Shown here: in pieces, positions 1 through 6,196 of the stretch | Layout of the letters: each line of letters starts with the position of its first letter | Numbering within the stretch: the first letter of the stretch is position 1 | NCBI RefSeq assembly: GCF_000720485.1 | Contig: NZ_JOAX01000057.1 | Coordinates: 1 to 9,142, forward strand | Direction of reading: 5' to 3' | From: Streptomyces ochraceiscleroticus | GTDB taxonomy: Bacteria > Actinomycetota > Actinomycetes > Streptomycetales > Streptomycetaceae | Length of the DNA stretch: 9,142 bases | Notes under the pieces: model-generated | The model's input: the letters and a program-made list of their open reading frames with translations, nothing else | The model's database searches: none | Told to the model about the DNA's origin: nothing | Program-made: the position numbers and the translations under genes

Positions 1-811
1 GGCCACCGACAACCCGGTCCCGGAGCCGCCCTTCTGGGGCACTCGCGTGGTGAAGGGCATTCAGCTCGCCGACTACGCCTCCTGGCTGGACGAGGGCGCG
101 CTCTTCAAGGGCCAGTGGGGGCTGAAGCAGGCCCGTACCGGCGACGGCCCGACGTACGAGGAGCTGGTGGAGACCGAGGGCCGGCCGCGGCTGCGCGGCT
201 GGCTGGACAAGCTGCAGACCGGGAACCTCCTCGAAGCGGCCGTGGTCCACGGGTACTTCCCCTGCCACTCCAAGGGCGACGACCTCATCCTGCTGAACGA
301 GGACGGCACCGAGCGCACCCGCTTCACCTTCCCCCGGCAGCGCCGCGGCCGCCGGCTGTGCCTGGCGGACTTCTTCCGCCCGGAGGAGTCCGGCGAGACC
401 GACGTGGTCGGCCTGCAGGTCGTCACCGTCGGCTCGAAGATCGGCGAGGAGACGGCCAAGCTGTTCGCCGCCGACTCCTACCGCGACTACCTGGAGCTGC
501 ACGGCCTCTCCGTCCAGCTCGCCGAGGCCCTCGCCGAGTACTGGCACGCCCGCGTCCGCGCCGAGCTGGGCTTCCAGGGCGAGGACCCCGCCGAGATGGA
601 GGACATGTTCGCGCTGAAGTACCGCGGCGCGCGCTTCTCCCTCGGGTACGGGGCCTGCCCGGACCTGGAGGACCGCGCGAAGATCGCGGACCTGCTGCAG
701 CCGGAGCGGATCGGCGTCCAGCTCTCCGAGGAGTTCCAGCTCCACCCCGAGCAGTCCACGGACGCCATCGTCATCCACCACCCGGAGGCGAAGTACTTCA
801 ACGCGCGGTAG
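1..811 (+). CDS. metH: Cobalamin-dependent methionine synthase, C-terminal part (5' truncated by window)
   Basis: MetH transfers a methyl group from 5-methyltetrahydrofolate to homocysteine through cobalamin in the cytoplasm. This piece is its reactivation domain, which binds S-adenosylmethionine and re-methylates the cofactor after it is oxidised. The frame is open from base 2, beginning ATDNPVPEPPFWGTRVVKGI, so the gene enters from the left. About 269 residues are visible, against roughly 1,150-1,200 for whole actinobacterial MetH (family knowledge). The diagnostic block RGARFSLGYGACPD (visible residues 208-221) is the AdoMet-binding RGxRxxxGYxACPD motif, and the end HHPEAKYFNAR matches the family C-terminus. 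The in-frame GTG at 47 is internal, because conserved sequence continues upstream of it. Upstream catalytic and B12-binding domains, and any riboswitch, lie outside the window. A strong terminator follows about 105 nt after the stop. Confidence 0.95.
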   Translation, partial: ATDNPVPEPPFWGTRVVKGIQLADYASWLDEGALFKGQWGLKQARTGDGPTYEELVETEGRPRLRGWLDKLQTGNLLEAAVVHGYFPCHSKGDDLILLNEDGTERTRFTFPRQRRGRRLCLADFFRPEESGETDVVGLQVVTVGSKIGEETAKLFAADSYRDYLELHGLSVQLAEALAEYWHARVRAELGFQGEDPAEMEDMFALKYRGARFSLGYGACPDLEDRAKIADLLQPERIGVQLSEEFQLHPEQSTDAIVIHHPEAKYFNAR

Positions 812-837
812 CGCGTTTCTCGCGGCGGCGAGTGCGG

Positions 838-862
838 CCGGAGCCCGAAGCCGGGCTTCCGG
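838..862 (+). other. Hairpin just after metH stop
   Basis: CCGGAGCCCG pairs with CGGGCTTCCGG across an AAGC loop, giving ten pairs with one bulged T. It begins 27 nt after the metH stop and has no T-run after it. It could protect the mRNA 3' end or help termination upstream of the better terminator at 917-957. Confidence 0.4.
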
Positions 863-879
863 TCGAGGACGAGAGCGCA

Positions 880-911
880 CGGACCGGCACAGTCGTACAC
901 TTATCGGTCCG
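880..911. other. 7-bp inverted repeat, CGGACCG-N18-CGGTCCG
   Basis: Perfect 7-base arms at 880-886 and 905-911 flank an AT-richer 18-nt centre between metH and the HAD gene. It could be an operator over a promoter for the downstream gene or simply an RNA hairpin. I see no convincing -35/-10 pair to decide between them. Confidence 0.3.
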
Positions 912-916
912 GTAGC

Positions 917-957
917 GGCCGGTCGTCTTTCCCCCGGGGAAGGCGGCCGGCCCTTTT
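917..957 (+). terminator. Intrinsic terminator downstream of metH
   Basis: Arms 917-932 and 937-952 form a 16-bp stem with a 4-nt loop, followed by CTTTTG (T-run 954-957). Three positions pair only as G.U in + strand RNA (U923-G946, U926-G943, U930-G939), so the stem is best on the + strand, as expected for a terminator of metH. The T-run ends only 35 nt before the start codon of the next gene, so it must terminate or attenuate any transcript running from metH into that gene. Confidence 0.8.
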
Positions 958-992
958 GTCCCTCCGGGGACCCCTGCAATGGAGGTGTACGG

Positions 993-1694
993 ATGACCAG
1001 CAGCATCCCCGCCGTCGGCACCCGAACGGCCGAAGGCTCCACCCTCCAGGCCGTCTTTCTCGATCTGGACGGCACCCTCGTCGACACCGAAGGCTTCTGG
1101 TGGGAGGTGGAGGCCGAGGTCTTCGCCGACCTGGGATACGTACTGGACGAAGCGCACCGCCAGGTCGTGGTCGGCGGCCCGATGACCCGCAGCGCCTCGT
1201 ACCTGATCCAGGCGACCGGCGCGACGATCGCGCTCGCGGAGCTGACGACTCTGCTCAACGCCCGCTTCACCGCCCGGATCGAGCGGGGGGTGCCGCTGAT
1301 GCCGGGCGCCCGCCGGCTGCTGGCCGAGCTGGCGGCGCATCAGGTGCCGACCGCGCTGGTCTCCGCCTCGCACCGCGACATCATCGACCGCATGCTCGAT
1401 TCGCTGGGTGCGGAGCACTTCCATCTCACCCTCGCCGGCGACGACCTGGCGCGCACCAAGCCGCACCCGGACCCGTATCTGACCGCCGCCGCCCGGCTCG
1501 GCGTGGACCCGCCGTTCTGCGCGGTCGTGGAGGACACCGTGACGGGCGTGACGGCGGCCGAGGCGGCGGGCTGCCGGGTGGTCGCGGTGCCGTCGGTGCT
1601 GCCGATCGAGCCGACCCCGACGCGGACCGTCGTACCGTCGCTGGAAGAGGTCGATCTGCCTTTTCTGCGGGCCCTCATCACGGAAAAACGATGA
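993..1694 (+). CDS. HAD-superfamily hydrolase, beta-phosphoglucomutase-like (subfamily IA)
   Basis: This is a 233-residue soluble protein with all four HAD motifs: DLDGTLVD with nucleophile D24 and acid/base D26 (motif I), S124 in LVSAS (II), K156 in RTKPHPDPY (III) and E180-D181 in VVEDTVTG (IV). The segment between motifs I and II fits the helical cap of the phosphatase/phosphoglucomutase-like group. Such enzymes use an aspartyl-phosphate intermediate to hydrolyse or move phosphate on small molecules. The substrate cannot be read from sequence. Residues 1-17 precede the conserved core and look unstructured. The ATG at 993 is chosen because GGAGG (981-985) sits 7 nt upstream. The gene follows metH in the same direction but behind a strong terminator, so it is expressed by read-through or from a promoter overlapping that region. 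HAD family is certain; substrate unknown. Confidence 0.9.
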   Translation: MTSSIPAVGTRTAEGSTLQAVFLDLDGTLVDTEGFWWEVEAEVFADLGYVLDEAHRQVVVGGPMTRSASYLIQATGATIALAELTTLLNARFTARIERGVPLMPGARRLLAELAAHQVPTALVSASHRDIIDRMLDSLGAEHFHLTLAGDDLARTKPHPDPYLTAAARLGVDPPFCAVVEDTVTGVTAAEAAGCRVVAVPSVLPIEPTPTRTVVPSLEEVDLPFLRALITEKR

Positions 1695-1740
1695 CCGTGC
1701 ACTGAGCGTTGTGGCGGGAAAGGCCGAACGGGGTCGGAAG

Positions 1741-1768
1741 GGACACTGAGGAGTGGTCCGCTCATTTT
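1741..1768 (+). terminator. Weak candidate terminator for HAD gene
   Basis: GGACACT (1741-1747) pairs with AGTGGTCC (1752-1759) with one bulged G and a GAGG loop. After five bases comes a TTTT run (1765-1768). The stem is short for a high-GC actinobacterium, but its position, 46 nt past the stop, is right. Confidence 0.35.
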
Positions 1769-1819
1769 CCGTGACGAATAGCGGCGCTGAATTCTCATGT
1801 CACCGGTTGCATTGCAATC

Positions 1820-1835
1820 CGTGACGTTTGTCACG
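1820..1835. promoter_or_regulatory. CRP-like operator dyad
   Basis: CGTGAC-GTTT-GTCACG is a perfect 6-bp inverted repeat with a 4-nt centre. It matches, on both strands, the GTG(N6)GNCAC pattern that I recall for Streptomyces Crp sites. A palindrome, TTGCATTGCAA (1807-1817), lies two bases upstream. The dyad is about 245 nt from the lipoprotein start codon, so a role in controlling the binding-protein genes is inferred from position only. Confidence 0.4.
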
Positions 1836-1985
1836 CGTCCGGCCATCGACAAGTGGGGTTGAGGGTGTTCCATGGGGGTGATGAGGCGGGTTGGGCGGGG
1901 GTAAGTGTCCGCATTGGTGAGTCGGCGTACGAATCGTTCCAGTGTCCGGATATCGGTCACCCAGCGAGTGTTATCTGGGCGTGAT

Positions 1986-2062
1986 ATGCGCTCAACTCTG
2001 CTGTGTCACGGACCCGCAGACCGTTCCTACTAATGTCGACGCGAGCAACACCTCTGCGCTGA
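1986..2062 (+). other. Two overlapping micro-ORFs in the leader of the first binding-protein gene
   Basis: ATG at 1986 opens a 15-codon frame (MRSTLLCHGPADRSY) stopping at 2031-2033. Its TAATG junction starts a second 9-codon frame (MSTRATPLR) from 2033, ending TGA 2060-2062 directly before the AAGGA of the lipoprotein gene. Neither has a good ribosome binding site. This could be a coupled leader or chance. I do not recognise either peptide. Confidence 0.2.
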
Positions 2063-2079
2063 TAAGGAACCCGCCGACG

Positions 2080-3687
2080 ATGAATCGCACGACCTTGGTG
2101 CTGCCGGTCCTGGCCGGTCTGCTCGCCCCCGCACTGGCCGCCTGCGGAAGCAGCGACAGTGCGGGCGGGGACGGAAAGGCGATCGTCGTGGGGACCACCG
2201 ACACCATCGAGGCGTCCAAGGCGGCCCCGGCCCCCTTCGATCCCGTGCAGACCTATGACGTCGGCGCCTGGAACGTGCTGCGCGGCACCTTCCAGACCCT
2301 GATGCGGCTGCCCCGCACCGGTAACGCACCGGTCCCCGAGGCGGCCCGCTCCTGCGGCTTCCGCGACACCCAGAACGAGCAGTACCGCTGCACCCTGCGG
2401 GACGGCCTGAAGTTCAGCAACGGCGACTCCCTCACCGCCACCGACGTGAAGTTCTCCGTCGAGCGGATGCTGCGGATCAACTACGCCAACGGCCCGGTGT
2501 CGCTGATGGACAACGTCGACACCGTCGAGACGGCCGGCAAGAACGAGGTGGTCTTCCACCTCAAGAAGCCCGACGCCACCTTCCCGCAGAAGCTCGCCAC
2601 CCCCGCCGCGGCGATCGTCGACCACAAGGTCTACCCTCGCAACGCCCTTTACAAGGGCTTCGACCTGGTCGGCTCCGGCCCGTACCAGCTCGAGGCCGAG
2701 CACAGCGGCAACCGCGTCACCAAGGCCGTCTTCACCCGCAACCCCGGCTACAAGGGGAGCATCGAGCCGCAGAACGACACGGTCGAGATGCGCTTCTTCG
2801 GCGACGCAGACGCCATGGAGAAGGCGCTGCGCAAGGGCGACATCGACCTGATGAACCGCAGCCTGTCGCCGCATCAGATCCAGGGCCTGGAGGACGCCAC
2901 GGACTCCCACGTCGCGCTCCAGGAGATGCCCGGCCAGGAGATCCGCTACCTCGCCTTCAACACCGACGCGCCCGCCGTCCGCAACAAGGCGGTGCGCCAG
3001 GCCATCGCGCAGCTGGTCGACCGCCCGGCGCTGGTCCGCGATGTGTACGCGCACACCGGCGACCCGCTGTACTCCCTGGTACCGACCGGCCTCACCGGCC
3101 ACATCAACTCCTTCTTCAGCAAGTACGGCAGCCCCGACCCGGCCGCCGCGAAGCAGATCCTGGAGAGCGCGGGCATCCACACCCCCGTCAAGGTGACGCT
3201 CGCCTACACGAAGAACCACTACGGCTCGATCACCAAGGACGAGTTCCAGGAGATCGAGAAGCAGCTTGAGAAGGACGGCGTCTTCGACGTCACGCTCAAG
3301 GGCGTCGACAACTGGCAGACCTTCCGCGAGGACTCCGCCAAGGGCGAGTACCCGGTCTGGGGCATGGGCTGGTACGCCGACATCCCGGACGCCGACAACT
3401 ACCTCGCGCCGTTCATAGGGAAGGGCAACTTCCTCGGCTCCCCGTACCGGAACCACCGGATCGAGGACCAGCTGATTCCGGCCACGCGTCAGCAGACCGA
3501 CCGCAACGCGGCCGCCGGCAGCTTCAAGCAGGCGCAGAATATTGTGGCCGACGACGTTCCCGTCCTGCCCCTGTGGCAGGGCAAGCAGTACGTCGCCGCG
3601 CGCGATGACATCACCGGTGTGGAGTGGGCGCTCAACTCCTCCTCCGCGCTGCAGATCTGGGAACTGGGCCGCGGCGTCGCCGACTGA
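2080..3687 (+). CDS. ABC transporter solute-binding lipoprotein, family 5 (peptide/nickel type), copy 1
   Basis: A 535-residue extracytoplasmic binding protein of the DppA/OppA fold, anchored to the outer face of the membrane by lipid. The N-terminus is a lipoprotein signal: MNR, then a hydrophobic stretch, then lipobox LAAC with lipidated C22 and a Ser/Gly-rich linker. Residues 108-130 (DGLKFSNGDSLTATDVKFS...) are the family 5 signature, and PVLPLWQGKQY near residue 494 is the usual C-terminal block. C92 and C104, shared with the next gene's product at the same spacing, probably form a disulfide. The ATG at 2080 is chosen because it starts the signal peptide and follows AAGGA (2064-2068). 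The frame stays open upstream but without coding character. No permease or ATPase gene is adjacent. Ligand unknown: peptide is the default guess for the family. Confidence 0.92.
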   Translation: MNRTTLVLPVLAGLLAPALAACGSSDSAGGDGKAIVVGTTDTIEASKAAPAPFDPVQTYDVGAWNVLRGTFQTLMRLPRTGNAPVPEAARSCGFRDTQNEQYRCTLRDGLKFSNGDSLTATDVKFSVERMLRINYANGPVSLMDNVDTVETAGKNEVVFHLKKPDATFPQKLATPAAAIVDHKVYPRNALYKGFDLVGSGPYQLEAEHSGNRVTKAVFTRNPGYKGSIEPQNDTVEMRFFGDADAMEKALRKGDIDLMNRSLSPHQIQGLEDATDSHVALQEMPGQEIRYLAFNTDAPAVRNKAVRQAIAQLVDRPALVRDVYAHTGDPLYSLVPTGLTGHINSFFSKYGSPDPAAAKQILESAGIHTPVKVTLAYTKNHYGSITKDEFQEIEKQLEKDGVFDVTLKGVDNWQTFREDSAKGEYPVWGMGWYADIPDADNYLAPFIGKGNFLGSPYRNHRIEDQLIPATRQQTDRNAAAGSFKQAQNIVADDVPVLPLWQGKQYVAARDDITGVEWALNSSSALQIWELGRGVAD

Positions 3688-3699
3688 CGCCGGAGCAAC

Positions 3700-3736
3700 G
3701 GCCGGCCGGCGCCCGCACCACGGGCACCGGCCGGCC
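3700..3736 (+). other. Very stable intercistronic hairpin
   Basis: GGCCGGCCGG-C-GCCCG (3700-3715) pairs with CGGGC-A-CCGGCCGGCC (3721-3736) around loop CACCA: fifteen pairs with one C/A mismatch. It starts 12 nt after the stop of the first lipoprotein gene and has no T-run. It may act as an mRNA 3' stabiliser or partial terminator that sets the ratio of the two products. Confidence 0.6.
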
Positions 3737-3738
3737 GG

Positions 3739-3783
3739 CCCGCAGAGCGGGTTCCCCGCTCATCGGCCGACGGCCTCGTCGGC
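3739..3783 (+). other. Two further short hairpins in the same spacer
   Basis: CCCGC-AGA-GCGGG (3739-3751, then TT) and GCCGAC-GGCCTC-GTCGGC (3766-3783) are perfect stems of 5 and 6 bp. With the hairpin at 3700-3736 they fill most of the 131-nt gap before the second lipoprotein gene. Confidence 0.45.
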
Positions 3784-3805
3784 AGGCAACCGCGACACCA
3801 ACTGT

Positions 3806-3810
3806 GAGGA
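3806..3810 (+). promoter_or_regulatory. Ribosome binding site deciding the start of binding protein 2
   Basis: GAGGA lies 8 nt before the GTG at 3819, whereas the in-frame GTG at 3804 overlaps this motif and has none of its own. The start is therefore placed at 3819. Confidence 0.7.
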
Positions 3811-3818
3811 ACGCGCAC

Positions 3819-5405
3819 GTGAGGAAACGTGACCAGCTGCTCGCCGCCCCGCTGTGTGCGGGGCTGGCCGCAGCCCTGCTGGCAGGCTGCGGCTCGGGCG
3901 ACGACGAGGGTGCCGGGGTCGGTGAACCCGTGGTCATGGGCATGACGGACAAGATCCAGTCGATCGACCCGGCGGCCGGCTACGACCCCGGCTCCTGGCT
4001 GCTGTTCAACAACGTCTTCCAGTCCCTGATCAGCTTCCCCAAGGGCGGCACCACCCCCCACCCGGAAGCCGCCAAGAGCTGCACCTTCACCGACACCAGC
4101 AGCAAGGTCTACCGCTGCAAGCTGAAGGACGGCCTGAAGTTCAGCAACGGGGACGCCCTCACGTCCAAGGACGTGAAGTACTCCTTCGACCGCACTCTGC
4201 GGATCAACGACAAGAACGGCCCCGCCGTCATGCTCGCCGGGCTCGACAAGATCGACACGCCCGACGACAAGACCGTCGTCTTCCACCTCAAGTCGCCCGA
4301 CGCGACCTTCCCCATGAAGATCGCCTCCGGCGCCGGCTCCATCGTCGACCGCAAGGAATACCCGGCCGACAAGCTCCGCACCGACGGCGAGGCCGTCGGC
4401 TCCGGCGTCTACAAGCTCGACAGCTACGGCGACAAGCAGGCCGTCTTCTCCGTCAACGACTCCTACAAGGGCCCCGCCAAGGTCAAGAACTCCGGCATGA
4501 CCATGAAGTTCTTCGACTCCCAGACGGACCTGAAGCACGCCGTCCAGGACGGGAAGATCGACCTGGCCTACCGCGGCCTCGCCAACAAGGACATCGCCGA
4601 CCTGGACCACGCCGTCGACAGCGGCCGCACCCAGGTCGTCGAGGGCGACAGCGCCGAGGTCATGCACCTGGTCTTCAACATGAAGGACCCGGTCGTCGGC
4701 AAGCTCGGCGTCCGCAAGGCCATGGCGTACACCATCGACCGCGCCTCCCTGGTCCGCGACGTCTACCAGCGCACCGTCGAGCCGCTCTTCTCCATCGTCC
4801 CGGCCGGCATCACCGGCCACACCACGGCCTTCTTCGACACCTACGGCTCCCGCCCGCAGCCCGACAAGGCCGAGGCGGCGCTGCGCTCCGCCGGCGTCCA
4901 GGGCAAGGCCAAGGTCACGCTCTGGTCCACCCCGACCCGCTACGGCCCCGACACCGACGCGGCGCTCCAGGAACTCGCCCAGCAGCTCAATGCCAGCGGC
5001 CTCTTCGACGCCAAGGTCAAGAGCGTGCCGTTCGAGGACTACGAGAAGGGCGTCGCCGCCGGCAAGTACGGCGTGTACGTCAAGGGCTGGATCCCGGACT
5101 ACCCGGACCCCGACAACTTCACCCAGCCCTTCTTCGGCAAGGGCAACGTCCTGAACAACGACTTCGACTCGTCGCGCATCACCGGCAGCCTGCTGCCCAG
5201 GACCGCCGCCGAGCCCGACCGCGGCGCCACCAAGAAGGACTACCGCGAGGTGCAGCAGATCGTCGCCGACGAACTGCCGCTGCTCCCGCTGTGGCAGGGC
5301 AAGCAGTACGCCGTCGCCCGGGACACCGTCTCCGGCCTGGAGTGGACGCTGGACTCCTCGACGGTCTTCCGCTTCTGGGAGATCAGCAAGAGCGCGGAGG
5401 AGTAA
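3819..5405 (+). CDS. ABC transporter solute-binding lipoprotein, family 5, copy 2
   Basis: A 528-residue paralogue of the preceding gene's product, also lipid-anchored. The signal reads VRKRDQ, hydrophobic stretch, lipobox LAGC with C24. The family 5 signature begins at D104 (DGLKFSNGDALTSKDVKYS...), with 16 of 23 residues identical to copy 1 over that block. C88 and C100 repeat the 12-residue cysteine spacing, and PLLPLWQGKQY repeats near the C-terminus. Tandem duplication followed by divergence is the simplest reading. The cleft-lining parts differ, so the two may bind different ligands, but this is inference. It probably shares a transcript with copy 1, with expression tuned by the hairpins between them. 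It ends at a strong bidirectional hairpin. No transporter membrane components are visible, so it must use a permease encoded elsewhere or serve as a sensor or scavenger. Confidence 0.92.
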   Translation: MRKRDQLLAAPLCAGLAAALLAGCGSGDDEGAGVGEPVVMGMTDKIQSIDPAAGYDPGSWLLFNNVFQSLISFPKGGTTPHPEAAKSCTFTDTSSKVYRCKLKDGLKFSNGDALTSKDVKYSFDRTLRINDKNGPAVMLAGLDKIDTPDDKTVVFHLKSPDATFPMKIASGAGSIVDRKEYPADKLRTDGEAVGSGVYKLDSYGDKQAVFSVNDSYKGPAKVKNSGMTMKFFDSQTDLKHAVQDGKIDLAYRGLANKDIADLDHAVDSGRTQVVEGDSAEVMHLVFNMKDPVVGKLGVRKAMAYTIDRASLVRDVYQRTVEPLFSIVPAGITGHTTAFFDTYGSRPQPDKAEAALRSAGVQGKAKVTLWSTPTRYGPDTDAALQELAQQLNASGLFDAKVKSVPFEDYEKGVAAGKYGVYVKGWIPDYPDPDNFTQPFFGKGNVLNNDFDSSRITGSLLPRTAAEPDRGATKKDYREVQQIVADELPLLPLWQGKQYAVARDTVSGLEWTLDSSTVFRFWEISKSAEE

Positions 5406-5437
5406 CCGGCCTCCGGCCTCAAGGGCACGTCAACGGC

Positions 5438-5481
5438 ACGGGTAAGGCCCGGCGCGAGCGATCGCGCCGGGCCTTACCCGT
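5438..5481. terminator. Bidirectional terminator hairpin between convergent genes
   Basis: Arms 5438-5457 and 5462-5481 are perfectly complementary over 20 bp (beginning ACGGGTAAGGCCCGG) around a GCGA loop. The hairpin lies 32 nt after the second lipoprotein gene and 43 nt from the stop of the opposing response-regulator gene. The T-run is poor (TTCGT) on the + side and absent on the other, as is common for hairpin terminators in Streptomyces. Confidence 0.8.
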
Positions 5482-5490
5482 TCGTCCGGG

Positions 5491-5510
5491 CCGTGTTTTC
5501 CCGTGTTTTC
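5491..5510. repeat. Tandem 10-mer, two copies
   Basis: CCGTGTTTTC occurs twice in a row in the short gap between the terminator and the response-regulator stop. No function is apparent. Confidence 0.6.
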
Positions 5511-5524
5511 CCGCGTGTGCGGCG

Positions 5525-6196
5525 TTACTGCGCGCCCGGGCGCACCAGCCCGCTCTCGTACGCGTACACCGCCGCCTGCACCCGGTCCCGCAGGCCCAGC
5601 TTCGTCAGCACATGGCCCACGTGCGTCTTCACCGTCGTCTCGCTCACGAACAGGTCCGCCGCGATCTCCGCGTTCGACAGGCCCCGCGCGACCAGCTTCA
5701 GCACCTCCACCTCGCGCTCGGTGAGCGTGCCGAGCGCGTCCGGCACCGGCTCCTCGCCCGACGGCAGATGCGTCGCGTACTTGTCCAGCAGCCGGCGCGT
5801 GATGCTCGGCGCGAGCATCGCCTCGCCCGCCGCCACCACCCGGATCGCCTGCACCAGCTCGTTCGCCGGGGCGTCCTTGAGCAGGAAGCCGCTGGCGCCG
5901 GCCCGCAGCGCCTCCACGACGTACTCGTCCAGATCGAACGTCGTCAGCACCAGGACCTTCGCCGGGCCGTCCTTCGCCGGCCCCGTGATCCGGCGGGTCG
6001 CCTCCACCCCGTCCATCCGCGGCATACGGATGTCCATCAGCACCACGTCGGGCTGCAGCGCCCGCACCTGATCCAGCGCCTGCATACCGTCACCGGCCTC
6101 GCCGACGACCGCGAGGTCCTGCTCGGCCTCCAGGATCATCCGGAAGCCAGTACGCAGCAGCGGCTGGTCGTCGACCAGCAGGACGCGGATAGTCAC
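5525..6196 (-). CDS. NarL/LuxR-family two-component response regulator
   Basis: A 223-residue cytoplasmic DNA-binding regulator. The receiver domain (about residues 1-120) has the acidic pair D9-D10, phospho-acceptor D55 in LMDIRMP, T85 and K107, so all the switch residues are present. The LuxR-type helix-turn-helix spans about residues 157-218 (LTEREVEVLKLVARGLSNAE...VKTHVGHVLTKLGL). The start is the GTG whose first base is 6196: AAGGAG (minus strand of 6202-6207) lies 5 nt before it, and VTIRVLLVDDQ is the normal family N-terminus. It overlaps the stop of the upstream nuclease gene as GTGA, which implies one transcript and translational coupling. No histidine kinase is adjacent, so its partner and targets are unknown. 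The frame's upstream extension lies inside the nuclease gene. Confidence 0.93.
   Translation of the reverse strand: MTIRVLLVDDQPLLRTGFRMILEAEQDLAVVGEAGDGMQALDQVRALQPDVVLMDIRMPRMDGVEATRRITGPAKDGPAKVLVLTTFDLDEYVVEALRAGASGFLLKDAPANELVQAIRVVAAGEAMLAPSITRRLLDKYATHLPSGEEPVPDALGTLTEREVEVLKLVARGLSNAEIAADLFVSETTVKTHVGHVLTKLGLRDRVQAAVYAYESGLVRPGAQ

Larger units (their letters stand above)
1695..2079. other. 385-nt intergenic region upstream of first binding-protein gene
   Basis: This stretch is less GC-rich than the genes and has no ORF with coding character. It holds a possible terminator for the HAD gene (1741-1768), a TTGCATTGCAA palindrome (1807-1817), a GTGAC/GTCAC dyad (1820-1835), a second TCCGTGACG exactly 50 bases upstream of the one in the dyad (1768-1776 versus 1818-1826), a small CCCAG/CTGGG inverted repeat (1960-1979) and two tiny ORFs (1986-2062). 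It probably contains the promoter of the lipoprotein genes, but I found no -35/-10 pair I would defend. Confidence 0.6.

Noticed and set aside
47..811. Complete 254-residue gene starting at GTG 47
   Set aside because: Conserved MetH sequence (PPFWGTR) lies in frame before it, so the gene is truncated by the window, not starting there.
1942..2079. Longer N-terminus for the first binding protein
   Set aside because: It would bury the lipoprotein signal peptide that begins at 2080 and lacks a ribosome binding site.
1957..3456. 499-residue minus-strand ORF
   Set aside because: Antisense shadow of the first binding-protein gene; low-complexity Val/Gly/Ala composition and no domain.
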